The notes beneath the pieces were generated by a model. That model did not search any database, was not told the origin of the DNA, and saw nothing but the letters and a program-made list of their open reading frames with translations. From Pisaster brevispinus (taxonomy: Eukaryota; Echinodermata; Asteroidea; Forcipulatida; Asteriidae), in the NCBI GenBank assembly GCA_023634235.1, contig JAMKCF010000019.1, positions 8,449,684 through 8,513,683 of the forward strand: a stretch of 64,000 nt of DNA. Reading direction: 5' to 3'. Numbering within the stretch: position 1 is the first letter of the stretch; each line of letters opens with the position of its first letter. Shown piece by piece: positions 46,201 to 53,940 of this stretch. The translations under genes were made by a program, and so were the position numbers.

Positions 46201-48143
46201 GCTAGTGTGAACGCAAGAGCGATCAGGATCTGATCCTCCTTTTTGATCTCCCTTTATTGTGGGATCAAAGGAGGATCTGATCCTGCAAGGTGGATCAAAA
46301 ACATAGTGTGAACGCAACGCAGGATCAGACCCCGCAATTTGACCCACCGACTTCCGGTCTAATCAAACAGACTGGAGCGCGAGTTGAAACAAAAAAAACG
46401 CGAAAGTTTGTAAACAACTAGTGTTGGTTGTTATTACACTGGTTCCAACAAGTAACACAGCATTTCTGTGCACAAAAGAACATTACACGACTTGAATGGT
46501 ACTTGGCATTTGCATTCCTGTTCTGCATGCAACAACTGTGCGTGACGAACCACGTGCTTCAACCATTTCTACCTCTATGCATCGACCAGTTTCCTTCTCA
46601 TCAGGCTTTCGTGTTTTTTTTTCTTCATAATACCACGGTTTTCATTAGTATTTGAAAATCATTTTGTATATCCATATTTTGTATTTTCTTGTCGCAGTAT
46701 TATAGTTCACTTAAGGTTTAGTGTTGTTGGTGGTTGTTTATGTTATTTCTTGTACGACATGGCCGAAGCTGCTGCTGTTGTACGGGGTCGAATGTGGTCG
46801 GAGGGGGAGCTGGCATGTTTTTTGGACATCTGGGCCAGCGAAGAGATTCGTGGTAAGTTGGATGGTACCAACATAGCGTCAAAGATGTCAGAGATGGGTT
46901 TCGAAAGAACTCCGAAAGAAATAAAAAACAAAATGAAAAACATGAAACGGGATTATAAGAAGATAGTGGACCACAACAAGAGGAGCGGTGTGGCTCAGTT
47001 GACCTGTCACACGAGCAGTGTGGAACATCCGTTGAATCGACGGTCCGGCAAAGGGGATCAATGCGCGATCAGACTCGAGTGTGAACGCGTCCGCGATCAG
47101 TTTGATCGCCCTTGCAGGATCTGATCCTCCGTTGATCGCCCTTGCCGGATCAAGTGTGAACGCGGTCAATGTTCTTGAAATAACTTCTCATTCACGCTTA
47201 AAAACCACAGAGCCTGGACTTCCTGCAGGCACAAAGACAACATAGCTCAATGACAGAAAACTTTAAAATCTGACATTTCCCAGAACATTGATGTGTGATT
47301 TGTACAAGCTGTTGACATGACGTAACAAACACCAAGGGTATATCTGAGAGGCAAACTCTAAATTATCCTAGGATTAAACAAGGTTGTACCGAGTAATTTT
47401 TTACCTTTCACTTTCACCAGCCAAATCTTAAGAAGTTCCCTGGCCAGGTCTTGGTACTTTTGGATCTTTTCTACCTGCTCTTTCGAAGCTACCCTTATAT
47501 CACCCGGCACAGCTATGTCAATGAGATGACACATCTTATTCGTCTTATCTAAGGCTACAACATCTGGACGCCTATGTTCTATAACATGATCAGTCTGAAT
47601 GTTAAAGTCCCCAGAGGATCTTGACCTGGTCGGTCTCTACAACTTTATCCGGAACATGGTCGTACCATTTTGCAGTCACTTGGACACCATTCTTTTTAAA
47701 CAGATCCCAGTGAATCACCTTGGCCAACTTGTCATGTCCCGGCCTTTGTACTCCCTCTGTGCCATCATACTACATTCACTGACAATATGAAATACAGTCT
47801 CCTCCGCCTTATTACACATTCTGCACATAGGAGAGACGTTTGCTTTCTCTATCCTTGCCTTCATTACATTTGTCCTTAGAGACTGGTCTTGTGCCGCAGT
47901 AATCAAGCCCTCGGTTCCCTTCTTGAGTTCTCCGCTCTTTAACTAATGCCAGGACTTGCTGCTGGCAACTTCTTCAGTACATCTCAAGAACCGGCCATGA
48001 AGTGGTTTGTTCCACCAACCTTGATGTCTTTCCTCTTTCCTTGCATTTCTATACAGGGTATGGGCGATTTAACAACAAGAGTGCTTCTAGTGGAATGAAG
48101 AAAGTTCAGCTCAAGGGCGGAGCAGCAGTGGATGGAGAATCAG
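31080..48143 (+). CDS. parp1: Poly(ADP-ribose) polymerase 1, N-terminal half (twelve exons; 3' part outside the window)
   Basis: Exons: 31080-31208, 34192-34282, 35859-36049, 36592-36803, 38077-38164, 39710-39826, 41408-41613, 42836-42910 (or 42916), 43685-43851, 44371-44519, 46025-46109, 48057-48143. All are phase-compatible and give about 532 residues. PARP1 senses DNA breaks in the nucleus and makes poly(ADP-ribose) from NAD+. Visible parts: zinc finger 1 with C24, C27, H56, C59; zinc finger 2 with C128, C131, H164, C167; a basic nuclear-localisation-like segment (KRKSK ... KKLK, about 209-224); zinc finger 3 with C293, C296, C310, C320; a BRCT domain (about 382-470) ending in a PWG motif; and the lead-in to WGR ([12 protein letters not shown]). 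The spacing of finger 1 ligands is the same as in human PARP1. A Gly/Ser-rich linker joins fingers 1 and 2. The caspase-3 site DEVD of vertebrates is not present; the aligned stretch reads VVDEPD. WGR, helical and catalytic exons are not found before 64000. Confidence 0.93.
31718..31840 (+). CDS. parp1: PARP1 exon 1, copy 2: intact alternative first exon (41 codons)
   Basis: It has an ATG at 31718, an open frame of 41 codons and a consensus donor CAG|GTAAGA, in the same phase (0) as copy 1. It could therefore splice to exon 2 at 34192 and give a complete zinc finger 1. The encoded motif [14 protein letters not shown] keeps the CxxC pair and, unlike copy 1, has Arg at the human Arg18 position; GLRLAKMVQ closes the exon. 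A pyrimidine-rich acceptor-like TTTTTTTACAG ends at about 31656, so the exon might be reached from an upstream leader, but a stop two codons after that point means translation would still begin at the 31718 ATG. No decay is visible. Whether it is transcribed is unknown. Confidence 0.75.
32302..32445 (+). pseudogene. parp1: PARP1 exon 1, copy 3, decayed
   Basis: [20 protein letters not shown] and GCGDCIS are recognisable, and a donor CAG|GTAAGA survives at 32445/32446. The ATG at the homologous place is lost. An extra two codons (Lys-Thr) split the YAKS motif, and small indels after CGDCIS change the donor phase, so joining to exon 2 would be out of frame. It is closer to copy 2 than to copy 1 and shares upstream flanking sequence (ACATTTTGCTGTTTTTGACG-like) with copies 2 and 4. 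Confidence 0.75.
32512..32612 (+). pseudogene. parp1: PARP1 exon 1, copy 4, decayed and truncated by a SINE
   Basis: ATGGCAGAAGC is preserved at 32512, but a short insertion shifts the frame to a stop after ten codons. In the original frame [15 protein letters not shown] is still recognisable; one codon group (Ser-Asn-Arg) is partly deleted. The copy stops at about CCAAATGG (32612), where a minus-strand tRNA-derived SINE begins, so the splice donor is gone. Confidence 0.7.
32613..32730 (-). mobile_element. tRNA-derived SINE (GGATAGCTCAGTTGG type), minus strand
   Basis: Reading the minus strand, TAGATAGCTCAGTTGGTAG (A-box-like) is followed by GGTTGTTGGTTCAAATCC (B-box-like). The outer part (CCGAACAAAAATATTGAC ... 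GGGAGACCGCCAACATAGGG) also flanks the copies at 34000 and 37705. It interrupts PARP1 exon-1 copy 4. Confidence 0.65.
33131..33433 (+). mobile_element. tRNA-Leu-derived SINE
   Basis: The head runs GGCGTGTCGTTGCCGAGCAG, ACTGGACTCAAGCTCTGG and TGTGGGTTTGCGTCCCGG. The body (ACACTTGT, AAGCAAGGCAC, GCACGTAAAAAAGAAACCAG, GGTGCTACATAAAGG) is shared with 59381-59700 and, reversed, 42129-42562. In PARP1 intron 1. Confidence 0.65.
33442..33873. mobile_element. MITE with palindromic TCCCAACTATAGTTGGGA ends
   Basis: The ends are inverted copies of about 45 bp (left GCTCTGTTCTGCCCCAATTT, right inverse GAGCTGTTCCGTCCCAACTT), each including the 18-bp perfect palindrome TCCCAACTATAGTTGGGA. A further copy of the palindrome core is just inside the left end (about 33523-33540). 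About 430 bp, no coding content; in PARP1 intron 1. Confidence 0.7.
34000..34100 (+). mobile_element. tRNA-derived SINE, second copy in PARP1 intron 1
   Basis: CCCGAACAAAGATATTGACT and GGGAGACCGCCAACATAGGG lead into GGATAGCTCAGTTGGTAGAG, then ATTCAAGTCCCGC. The anticodon-loop region reads GTACGTTAATCC; the base before the apparent GTT anticodon is C, not the invariant T, so it is a degenerate tRNA-like head rather than a tRNA gene. Confidence 0.6.
34557..34748. mobile_element. MITE family B (GGGCCCAATTTCATAAAGC ends)
   Basis: A 192-bp element begins GGGCCCAATTTCATAAAGC and ends GCTTTATGAAATTGGGCC, a near-perfect terminal inverted repeat. Its interior is rich in TTGCTAAGCA and contains GTTACCAGCCAACATTCC and TGCCACTGGTACCCCGCTCA. 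It is almost the same as 60075-60267. Confidence 0.8.
35442..35598 (-). mobile_element. MITE with CAGG(C/T)CTGGAATT ends, diverged copy
   Basis: It starts CAGGTCTGGAATTAC and ends near GAAATTCCACTCCTGG. In between, GAGGCCACTGAGGCC, TCCCATGGACT-like and GCCCTCTCAAAGATG match the reverse complement of 60267-60435. In PARP1 intron 2. Confidence 0.5.
36480..36517. repeat. Poly(C) tract in PARP1 intron 3
   Basis: A C run of about 20 (36495-36514) follows a shorter one (36332-36340) about 160 bp upstream. It lies roughly 80 bp before exon 4 at 36592, within reach of the pyrimidine-rich region of that acceptor. Confidence 0.8.
37087..37126. repeat. Perfect 40-bp palindrome
   Basis: AATCTGAGAAACGATTCATG is followed directly by its exact reverse complement, CATGAATCGTTTCTCAGATT, centred at 37106/37107 with no spacer. 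It lies in PARP1 intron 4; a further GAATCGTTTCTCA copy occurs at about 37176. Confidence 0.9.
37605..37830 (+). mobile_element. tRNA-derived SINE in PARP1 intron 4
   Basis: The body (CCAGGTTGTATCATAAACTT, GTGTGATCCCTGGCCACACG, CCCCCGAACAAAGATATTGA) precedes a tRNA-like part GATAGCTCAGCTGGTAGAGC ... AGGTTCAAATC. The same body, reversed, is at about 56770-56890. The tRNA-like end is included in a tandem duplication (next entry). Confidence 0.6.
37762..38061. repeat. parp1: Two exact 150-bp tandem copies next to PARP1 exon 5
   Basis: 37762-37911 is repeated base for base, as far as I can compare, at 37912-38061. The unit runs from GATAGCTCAGCTGGTAGAGC to ATTCTTGATTAATGTCCT. The second copy ends 15 bp before the start of exon 5 (38077). 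The near-identity implies a very recent duplication or an assembly artefact. Confidence 0.85.
38205..38863. repeat. Minisatellite, six units (116 bp; two shortened to 97 bp)
   Basis: Units start at GATATCGGGCTCG: 38205, 38321, 38437, 38553, 38650, 38747. The first three are 116 bp. Units 4 and 5 are 97 bp: they lack the 25-bp tail (GCGTTTGCAG ... TTGGCA) and gain a T-rich insert before ACACGCACATTTTG. The last unit regains the tail. Identity between units is very high. It begins 41 bp after PARP1 exon 5. Confidence 0.9.
38950..38995. repeat. (AAAT)n microsatellite
   Basis: A run of ATAA/AAAT tetranucleotides with one ATGA interruption, just downstream of the minisatellite. Confidence 0.85.
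40329..40792. mobile_element. MITE family C (GTACTAAAGT ends), copy 1
   Basis: It begins AGGTCATTTAGACACAGTACTAAAGT (in pieces) and ends with the inverse ACTTTAGTACGCTGTCTGAA. Internal TTAACTC..GGGTTTAACTTTG and AAACCACTTCGGGTTT blocks recur. It is shared over about 460-510 bp with 61891-62402. In PARP1 intron 6. Confidence 0.7.
41693..42070. mobile_element. MITE family A, second copy
   Basis: It starts AAGGGAACGTATACCTTTGG and contains GAACCGTTCGATTGTTTTAA, AACCTGTAAAAATTTAATTT, GTATCTGACAGTAATGTTTC and AACCAAGTAAGTTTTTGTTG, colinear with 8477-8880. It begins 79 bp after PARP1 exon 7. Confidence 0.65.
42129..42562 (-). mobile_element. Full-length tRNA-Leu-derived SINE with (ATT)n tail
   Basis: On the minus strand it starts GGCGTGTCGTGGCCGAGCGG, then GTGGGTTCGAGTCCCGG (B box), ACACTTGTGTCCTTAAGCAA, and ends in AGCGCTATATAAATAGCC followed by (ATT)n at 42131-42165. 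Head, body and microsatellite tail are all present, about 430 bp. In PARP1 intron 7. Confidence 0.75.
43212..43325. repeat. Perfect 54-bp hairpin (foldback) with 6-bp loop
   Basis: The arms 43212-43265 and 43272-43325 are exact reverse complements (TAGTTAGTGGCCTGACGTTT at one end, AAACGTCAGGCCACTAACTA at the other), separated by ACAAGA. It contains TTTCGACCCTAGCAGAGTC and CTTCGAGAAAG. In PARP1 intron 8. Confidence 0.9.
45320..45600. repeat. Large foldback element (arms ~125 bp)
   Basis: The left arm begins TAACTAAGAGAGGTTTGCGG and the right arm ends in the inverse CCGCAAACCTCTCATAGTTA. The arms include TTGGTTCTGAAAAGAGCCGG and AACGTTTC(A/G)ATCAGTATGC, with about five mismatches. The centre has two direct copies of GTCTTCAGGAGAAT. 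In PARP1 intron 10. Confidence 0.85.
46122..47167 (+). mobile_element. Harbinger-like non-autonomous transposon with a Myb/SANT frame
   Basis: Inverted ends of about 65 bp: GACC(A/G)C(A/G)TTCACACTTGATCC, then GGCAAGGGCGATCA and GGAGGATCAGATCCTGCAAG on both sides. They are flanked by AAT (46119-46121 and 47168-47170), consistent with a 3-bp target duplication. Harbinger/PIF elements carry a DDE nuclease and a separate Myb/SANT protein; here only the latter is seen, so an internally deleted derivative is inferred. In PARP1 intron 11. Confidence 0.75.
46759..47124 (+). CDS. Myb/SANT-like DNA-binding protein fragment inside the transposon
   Basis: The frame begins [19 protein letters not shown] and shows a SANT-like tri-helix pattern: W in the first helix ([14 protein letters not shown]), then [20 protein letters not shown], then [14 protein letters not shown]. 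The region between helix 1 and helix 2 is shorter than I would expect (GTN runs directly into IASKM), suggesting a small deletion. After about codon 82 the frame reads into the right terminal repeat and stops at 47124, so the C-terminus is not native. An upstream in-frame ATG exists at 46750. In autonomous relatives such proteins help bind the transposon ends. Expression is unknown. Confidence 0.6.
   Translation: MAEAAAVVRGRMWSEGELACFLDIWASEEIRGKLDGTNIASKMSEMGFERTPKEIKNKMKNMKRDYKKIVDHNKRSGVAQLTCHTSSVEHPLNRRSGKGDQCAIRLECERVRDQFDRPCRI
47398..47935 (-). pseudogene. Decayed non-LTR retrotransposon (LINE) ORF2 C-terminus
   Basis: On the minus strand, frames carry [20 protein letters not shown], then [20 protein letters not shown] (a CxxC...H....C zinc-knuckle-like motif), then after frameshifts [56 protein letters not shown] and a final IWLVKVK. 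This layout is typical of the region after the reverse transcriptase in a group of animal LINEs. Several frameshifts and stops show that it is dead. In PARP1 intron 11, beside the Harbinger element. Confidence 0.65.
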
Positions 48144-48847
48144 GTCAGTCATTTTACCAATTTATTCAATGTTTTTTTACAGCCATCATTGTGGAGAATT
48201 TTCATGAAAGTTGTCGTGAATAGTTCATCAGCTCCGGTCAGAAGATCCTTATTGCCATTTGAAGTCACTGGTTCTGCCTATACCCAACAATAAACCCTTT
48301 TTACTTCATGAGCTCAAACAGCGCCCTCTCTGAGATCAGAGGAAGATCTCCCACTGGTTGGTAGTTGGTATAAACCATGTAAATCTTGCACATATTTGAA
48401 TGATGAGACTGGTTAAACTGTGCAGTTTTGTTTCCCCAACAATCAAAGCAGGATTCAGGGTGTGTTTGATTACGCTTGAAACTTGTTCAGTCTCTATTAC
48501 TAAAGTCTGTCTTTACTGGAGGGGAAACATTCTACATTATGCCTGAGGCGTTCACTTTTTACACTGTCCAATGATCTGAATTTTGTGTAAGTTAATTATT
48601 ACCAACCACGTAAGGTTAACAAATACAGTGGTCCGTATAAGTTTGTACTTCGACAGCGTCATACAGTGATTTCTCCCATACCCCAAAATGAGTAATGTGG
48701 ATTTATAAACCTTCATTGTGCTATGGCAATCTTAGATGGTACCTTCTATGAAAAGAGAGTTTAAATGCAGTTGTAGGGAACAGTTCTCTTTCATTTCTGT
48801 TTCCAATAAATATACTAGGTGTTGATGAGATAGTCTAAAGGTTGGGC

Positions 48848-49115
48848 AGTCGGGTTAGTGTAGTGGTGTCTGTCCTCGCCTTCCACCTCTAGGACTTTGG
48901 TTCGATTCCCGCCGGGGGCACTATGTGGATTGGGTTTTCAATCCCTACCTGACTGTGTGGGTTTTCCCCGAGAATAATTCTCCGCCCACATCTAAATCTG
49001 AAACTTCTTTCCTTGTCTTCTCTCCATTGGGTTCTTGGCTAGTATAGTGATTAAATTTGCTTTTCTGAGAGTCCTTGGCTTCACAATCAGAATAAATGAA
49101 ATGGTTGGTTGGTCA
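48848..49115 (+). mobile_element. tRNA-derived SINE, third type
   Basis: A-box TAGTGTAGTGG (48856-48866) and B-box GGTTCGATTCC (48899-48909) are Pol III promoter elements at the right spacing. The body continues CCTACCTGACTGTGTGGGTT, TTCCCCGAGAATAATTCTCC and ends in AATGAAATGGTTGGTTGG. It differs from the two other SINE types in the window. Confidence 0.7.
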
Positions 49116-49426
49116 TGCTAGAGGCAGTGGTAGTGAAAGTTGACAGGTATAGTGTCGGTTTGACCAGCATGGGATCTCTGAGTGGATTTAGATTCGATGA
49201 GACTTCATCCTGCTTAGTTCTGAAGGAACTAGTTCTGCTGTTTTTCTACTATTGAAGGGAATTGGGGACTTCTGCTTTTGCTTGGTTAGCCTCACAATCC
49301 ATGAATTGTCTTTTTTCTTTGCTCTATTGCACTAACTCGGCCACTACCCAATGCCTGTAAATTGTCACATTCCCATTTCAAAACTTTTAAATCACTTTTA
49401 CCCGATTTAGAAATGTTTTTAATCCT

Positions 49427-49812
49427 TAAAAGGGAATGTTTATGTTTGGTAATCACTCTAAAAATGAATGGCAATACAAACTTACTTGGTCAGAACATGT
49501 ACAGCATCTTTCAATAGTATAAAGTATTTTAAGAAGCATTTCAATTCAAAATAATGTGGTTATGGAAAAAACTTTATCAGTTTTTATCCCCCAAAATTTG
49601 AGTCTGAGAAACATTTTTGACAGAAATGTTTATATTAGGGATTATTCTTTCTGCGTGGACATATTTGCTCCCGATTTTCGGCGATATCTCCAAAATGCTA
49701 CTACCTTTTGAAATGAAACTTTCACAGGTTAGGTTTATTCTTTATATCTTAATTTATATAGGATTACAACAATCGAACGGTTAAAAAAACCAAAGGTATA
49801 CTTTCCCTTTGG
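49427..49812. mobile_element. MITE family A, third copy (reversed)
   Basis: The reverse complement of the 8477 and 41693 units: CCTTAAAAGGGAATGTTTAT at one end, AAAGGTATACTTTCCC at the other. Internal CAATCGAACGGTTAAAA and AAACTTTCACAGGTTAGGTT match in inverse. The ends show a TIR of about 22 bp of the form AAAGGGAAxGTxTAxxTTTG. Confidence 0.65.
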
Positions 49813-50088
49813 TGCACAGATTATTTTTATTGTTTTAAATGTAAAACACAAGGAATAATGCAACTCATTTAAAAATGGTGCTTGGTGCTTTACCTGGTTG
49901 AGATACAGAGATGAACCTGTGGAATTATTTTTAGCCAAGGGGATAATCTTTCAGAATATGAAAAAATTTATATATAAAAATGTTTTTATGATTATAATAA
50001 CCATGGCAACGGAATATAGCGCATTTTTATGTAAACAAAACAAGAAACAAGGTTGTGAATATCTACCTAGTGGAGATACAAGTAAGAA

Positions 50089-50479
50089 GTATGATCCAGT
50101 GTCATAACCATCGTTCACCATGTCATTGCTTCCATCACTTATTTCGTCTTCTAAATCAGAATCATCTTGTGATATATTTTCAAGGAAATTCAGTGCTTCA
50201 TCAGGCCCAAAACGAGACGCCATGTTGAGATAATAGTCGCTTTTTATTGCGAAATCGAAAAAAACCCAAAAAACACGTTCGCCATGTTTTTCTCGAATTT
50301 TTCAATAGCACCCCCTATTGAACAGCACATCAAACGAAAGCTCAACAATCGCTCTAAACAACCGAATGAGGGCGGTATATATGGGCGCCGTAGTTTTTAA
50401 GTTATGACCGTTTATAAAAGTCCAATTTGAACGTGTTTTTGGCGGTCGCTAGCGACCGTCCTGTGCACTAGAGAGTTAA
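50089..50479 (-). mobile_element. Possible piggyBac-like element, 5' end only
   Basis: On the minus strand, TTAA (50476-50479) is followed by CTCTCTAGTGCACAGGACGG and a palindrome GGTCGCTAGCGACC. About 250 bp further an ATG (50223) opens a frame starting MASRFGPDEALNFLENIS with acidic DSDLEDEISDGSND. An acidic N-terminus containing an EAL.FL motif is seen in many piggyBac transposases. The frame loses this character after about codon 45 and no transposase core is present, so this is a truncated remnant or a first exon. Confidence 0.4.
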
Positions 50480-51271
50480 AACACAAATCACTTACCTATA
50501 AATTTACCCACTGTAGGATATCACCTCCCTCTTAAGAAAAAAACCCCCCACATACAGCTTGTAAGTTGGTAAACGTTAATTTCCAGCCTTGCCTGAGTGA
50601 GATGAAAATTGAACCCCCATCATGATCATTAAAGTTCCATCAACTGTAGATAGTACACCATAGAACTTACATAAAGAAGCTTCGACCAGGAGGCTCAAAG
50701 CCCTGTTATTGATTCTGTAAGACATGCATCATGGTCAATTGCTGTGAGTAGCGCCCTCTTACACTTGATTGCATGATGTAGACTAAGAGATCAATGTGTG
50801 ATGTACTCGGAGTCCCTTTGAATAACCCCACCTGCCTGTCAAAATCTGTTGGCTGTAAGGCCTTTGGATATATCCCTCCTCGCCTTTGGAACAATCTCTC
50901 CTGCAATATCTGCTCTTCAACCTCAGTAGCTACATTTAGGAAATGCTCAAAATTGAGCTGTGTCTTTTCAAACGTATGGCCGTATCCAAATTGGAGTATC
51001 CAACTTTTTGAGTGTTTCTAAGTGCGTCCTACATGTATACTTCAATGATGACGTGGCGATCCAGCCATAGCCAGAGCTGTAGCCGCCAATTCGGACACCG
51101 CATCTGTACCATGCTCTCAGTGCCTTGATCTGGTACTCAGGATGTGTGCGCTATTTAAGAACTAATTGTTGTACAAAGTAGACTTGCCTCAAGACCACCT
51201 TAAAATTAACCATTGCATCATCACCAAGCAAACAGTTGCAGGCGCTATTCGTGCTAATGCCATCAGTATAG

Positions 51272-51788
51272 GGCAATGTTGTAGTAAAGTACTTTTCAGT
51301 CAAGTATCAAATACTGCCAAGTACAAGGGTGGCCGAGTAGTACTCAAGTACTAGTACTTGGGCCATCAACGACCAAATATTCTGATACCCGAGTACTGAG
51401 TCTAACAGCCGAGTACTAAGTATGAGTACTTTATAAAGCAAAATACTGCAAAATGAAGTATAAAAACTTTTGGTTTTTTTAACTAATTTTTAGACAACAA
51501 TATGTGCTTGTTATGATAATTTTTCAAATATGAACACATCATAGACAACTTCAATTTTTACTTTTTCCAGAACGCATGGAACATAATTTATAGGAAAGTG
51601 GTATTTTGACCATAACTGCAGAATCTGAGTACATTTTCTGTCAAGTCTTGAGTACATCATTGTACTTGGCCTGAGGTACAGCTTATTTTTCTGTTGAATA
51701 TTGAGTATGCACTTCTGGTACTTTGCAAGGCGAGTACAAGTCAAATCAAAACAAGTACAGGTACAAAGTTCAAGCACATACAACACTG
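51272..51788. mobile_element. Possible hAT-like MITE rich in AGTACT
   Basis: Ends CAATGTTGTAG (left) and inverse CTACAACACTG-like TACAACACTG (right). The interior is dominated by AGTAC/GTACT strings (for example CAAGTACTAGTACTTG near 51344). An expected 8-bp target duplication is not clear. Confidence 0.4.
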
Positions 51789-52311
51789 TCATATACCTCA
51801 ATGCATACATGTGTAATGATCCTGTTGTAACCAATGCTGAATGTTATAAAAACCGCACACAGCACAGAGTCACAGCTTCTTGAAATGGTACCAAAAATAT
51901 GCATTTATATTGTACACGTAAATTTTATTTCCTGCTGAACTTAATGGATGTTGTACAATGGCCTTTTGATCTTAGCCGTTAGAAATAATTTTCAGTTCGT
52001 GCATTTGTTAGTCAGAATCAAACAGAATGAAACAAAGCATGCAGATGGGTTTTGATGGGTTGGTTGGTTAGTGTTAACAAATTTGATGATCTTTTCATAG
52101 ACTGTCAATTGAATTTACATTATCTTTGATATGTTTGTCTAAAATACAGTTCTATCAAACATTGATCATCTTTAATCTCCAAAGAAAGTACTCAAAAAAA
52201 TAAGTTTTTGTGACAAGTTGAAATGTTGTTGTTTAAGTGAATACAAAATATGTTGAATAACATCATCTGAAGCACAATACCCAAGTGAGCTCATTAAGAG
52301 AAAATCAAACC

Positions 52312-52382
52312 TGGAAGGGCAAGGCATCAGTTAGAATGCCTTGCCCTTCTGTTAGAATGCCTTGCCCTTCCGTTAGAATATT
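52312..52382. repeat. Short tandem repeat of TTAGAATGCCTTGCCCTTC
   Basis: Two direct units of about 25 bp (TTAGAATGCCTTGCCCTTCT/C) follow an inverted partial copy (GGAAGGGCAAGGCAT), so the array can also form a hairpin. Confidence 0.7.
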
Positions 52383-53670
52383 AGAATGGCTTTTGGTATG
52401 TTCACCCCAAATAACATTTTTAGTGACGAGTCGGTAACAAGTTAAATTTTCATTTCACAGGTCTGTCAGTTTTTCACTGGGTCATGTGAGAGGCTTGTTT
52501 TTCAATATCGTGTATTTAAATCTCCAATTGTTATAGATTTTCATCTTGTAAACTGAAGGTCTAAATTTTGCTCATGACCCTGTACTGTTTGAACATGGGT
52601 AAATTTCTGTTTACGTACAATTGTGGCCTACTGCACCATACTACCAGCCAGTTTTAATGATATGTTTACATCATTGATACATTATTATCGTGGTACTGGG
52701 ATCACATTAAAGGGTAATTCCTATTTGAGTAACTATCAAACTTCACTTTAAAATTAATACAGTCTCACCCGACCAAACGTGGTACTGGAAAATACTTCTT
52801 CATAAGTATGAATTTGAAGCACGTTTTAACAATTTGTTCTTGTTTTCTAAAAAAAGTTTAAAATTACGTCGGCCAGTTTTCATGGCTCTGTTTTCCACCA
52901 AACTCTGTGCTTGCGATCACCATTCTTTGCTTACAGGGCAAGTAGTGAGGTTCTGCACTTGCTATGTGAGCAAAGAATGCCATGGAGTTCGCACGCGCAC
53001 AAGCAAAAATTCCCTGCTAACCTGTGAAACACTCTTGACATAAGTGCGGGATTCTCTGCTTCTGTAAGCGCCGATTCCTTTGCTTACAGTAATCTGAGGC
53101 ATGAAATTGGGCCTTGCTGGAACCTTGTTTGTAAAAGTACTCAGTTTAATTTTGTGAATTGAATAAGTGGGTCTCAGCTGTCAGCATGTCCCTTGTCTAT
53201 CATTTTTTCGAGTGCAAAAATGTTTTGCTTGGCTTTTTTTTCCTACTCTGAAATGATATCGATAAACTGGTGTAAGTATAAATGTACACATTTGTTTTAC
53301 TCCCCTGTTCATATGTATTGTGTGGAACACGAATGTTCTACCACAATGTACCGAATATGCCTCGTCGTTGTTAGTGTGAAACAAAATGTGATTATTAAAC
53401 AAGCTTAGACACCCTGTGAATATTGTTCAAATAAGTCACTAGCAGAGTATAAGGCAACTTCAATAAATGAATGTAAATAAAATTTTCTGACAAACATTAT
53501 TAGAGTGAACTTAATTCCACCTCCATACTTGACAAATGAAAACAAGTTATTCTCTTCTCTTTTATTCTTTATGACTGAAAGATAAAAACAAGTTCACCAC
53601 AGGATGTAATCTATACCTTATTCATTGTATTGAACAAACCATACTTCACCTATCCAAACACACAAAACGT

Positions 53671-53940
53671 GGGCCCAATTTCATGAAGCTGATTCAAAGA
53701 AAATACTGCCCAGCGAATTTCTTTGTAGTGAATTTCATCAAGTTGATCCAAACACACACAAAACGTGGGCCCAATTTCATAAAGCTCGTTTGCAGAAAAT
53801 ACTGCCCAGTGAATTTCTTTGCTAAGCAAAAACGAGTGGGGCACCAGTTGCTACAATGCAAACTTTATGAAATGTTGGCTGGTAATCTGTTTCTGCTCAA
53901 GCAACTTTTTTGTGCTTAGAGGCTTTATGAGATTGGACCC
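53671..53940. mobile_element. MITE family B copy with a duplicated left end
   Basis: GGGCCCAATTTCAT occurs at 53671 and again at 53767, both followed by related TGCCCAG(C/T)GAATTTCTTTG. The right end GGCTTTATGAGATTGGACCC is at 53921-53940. A partial duplication or nested insertion within the family. Confidence 0.6.
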
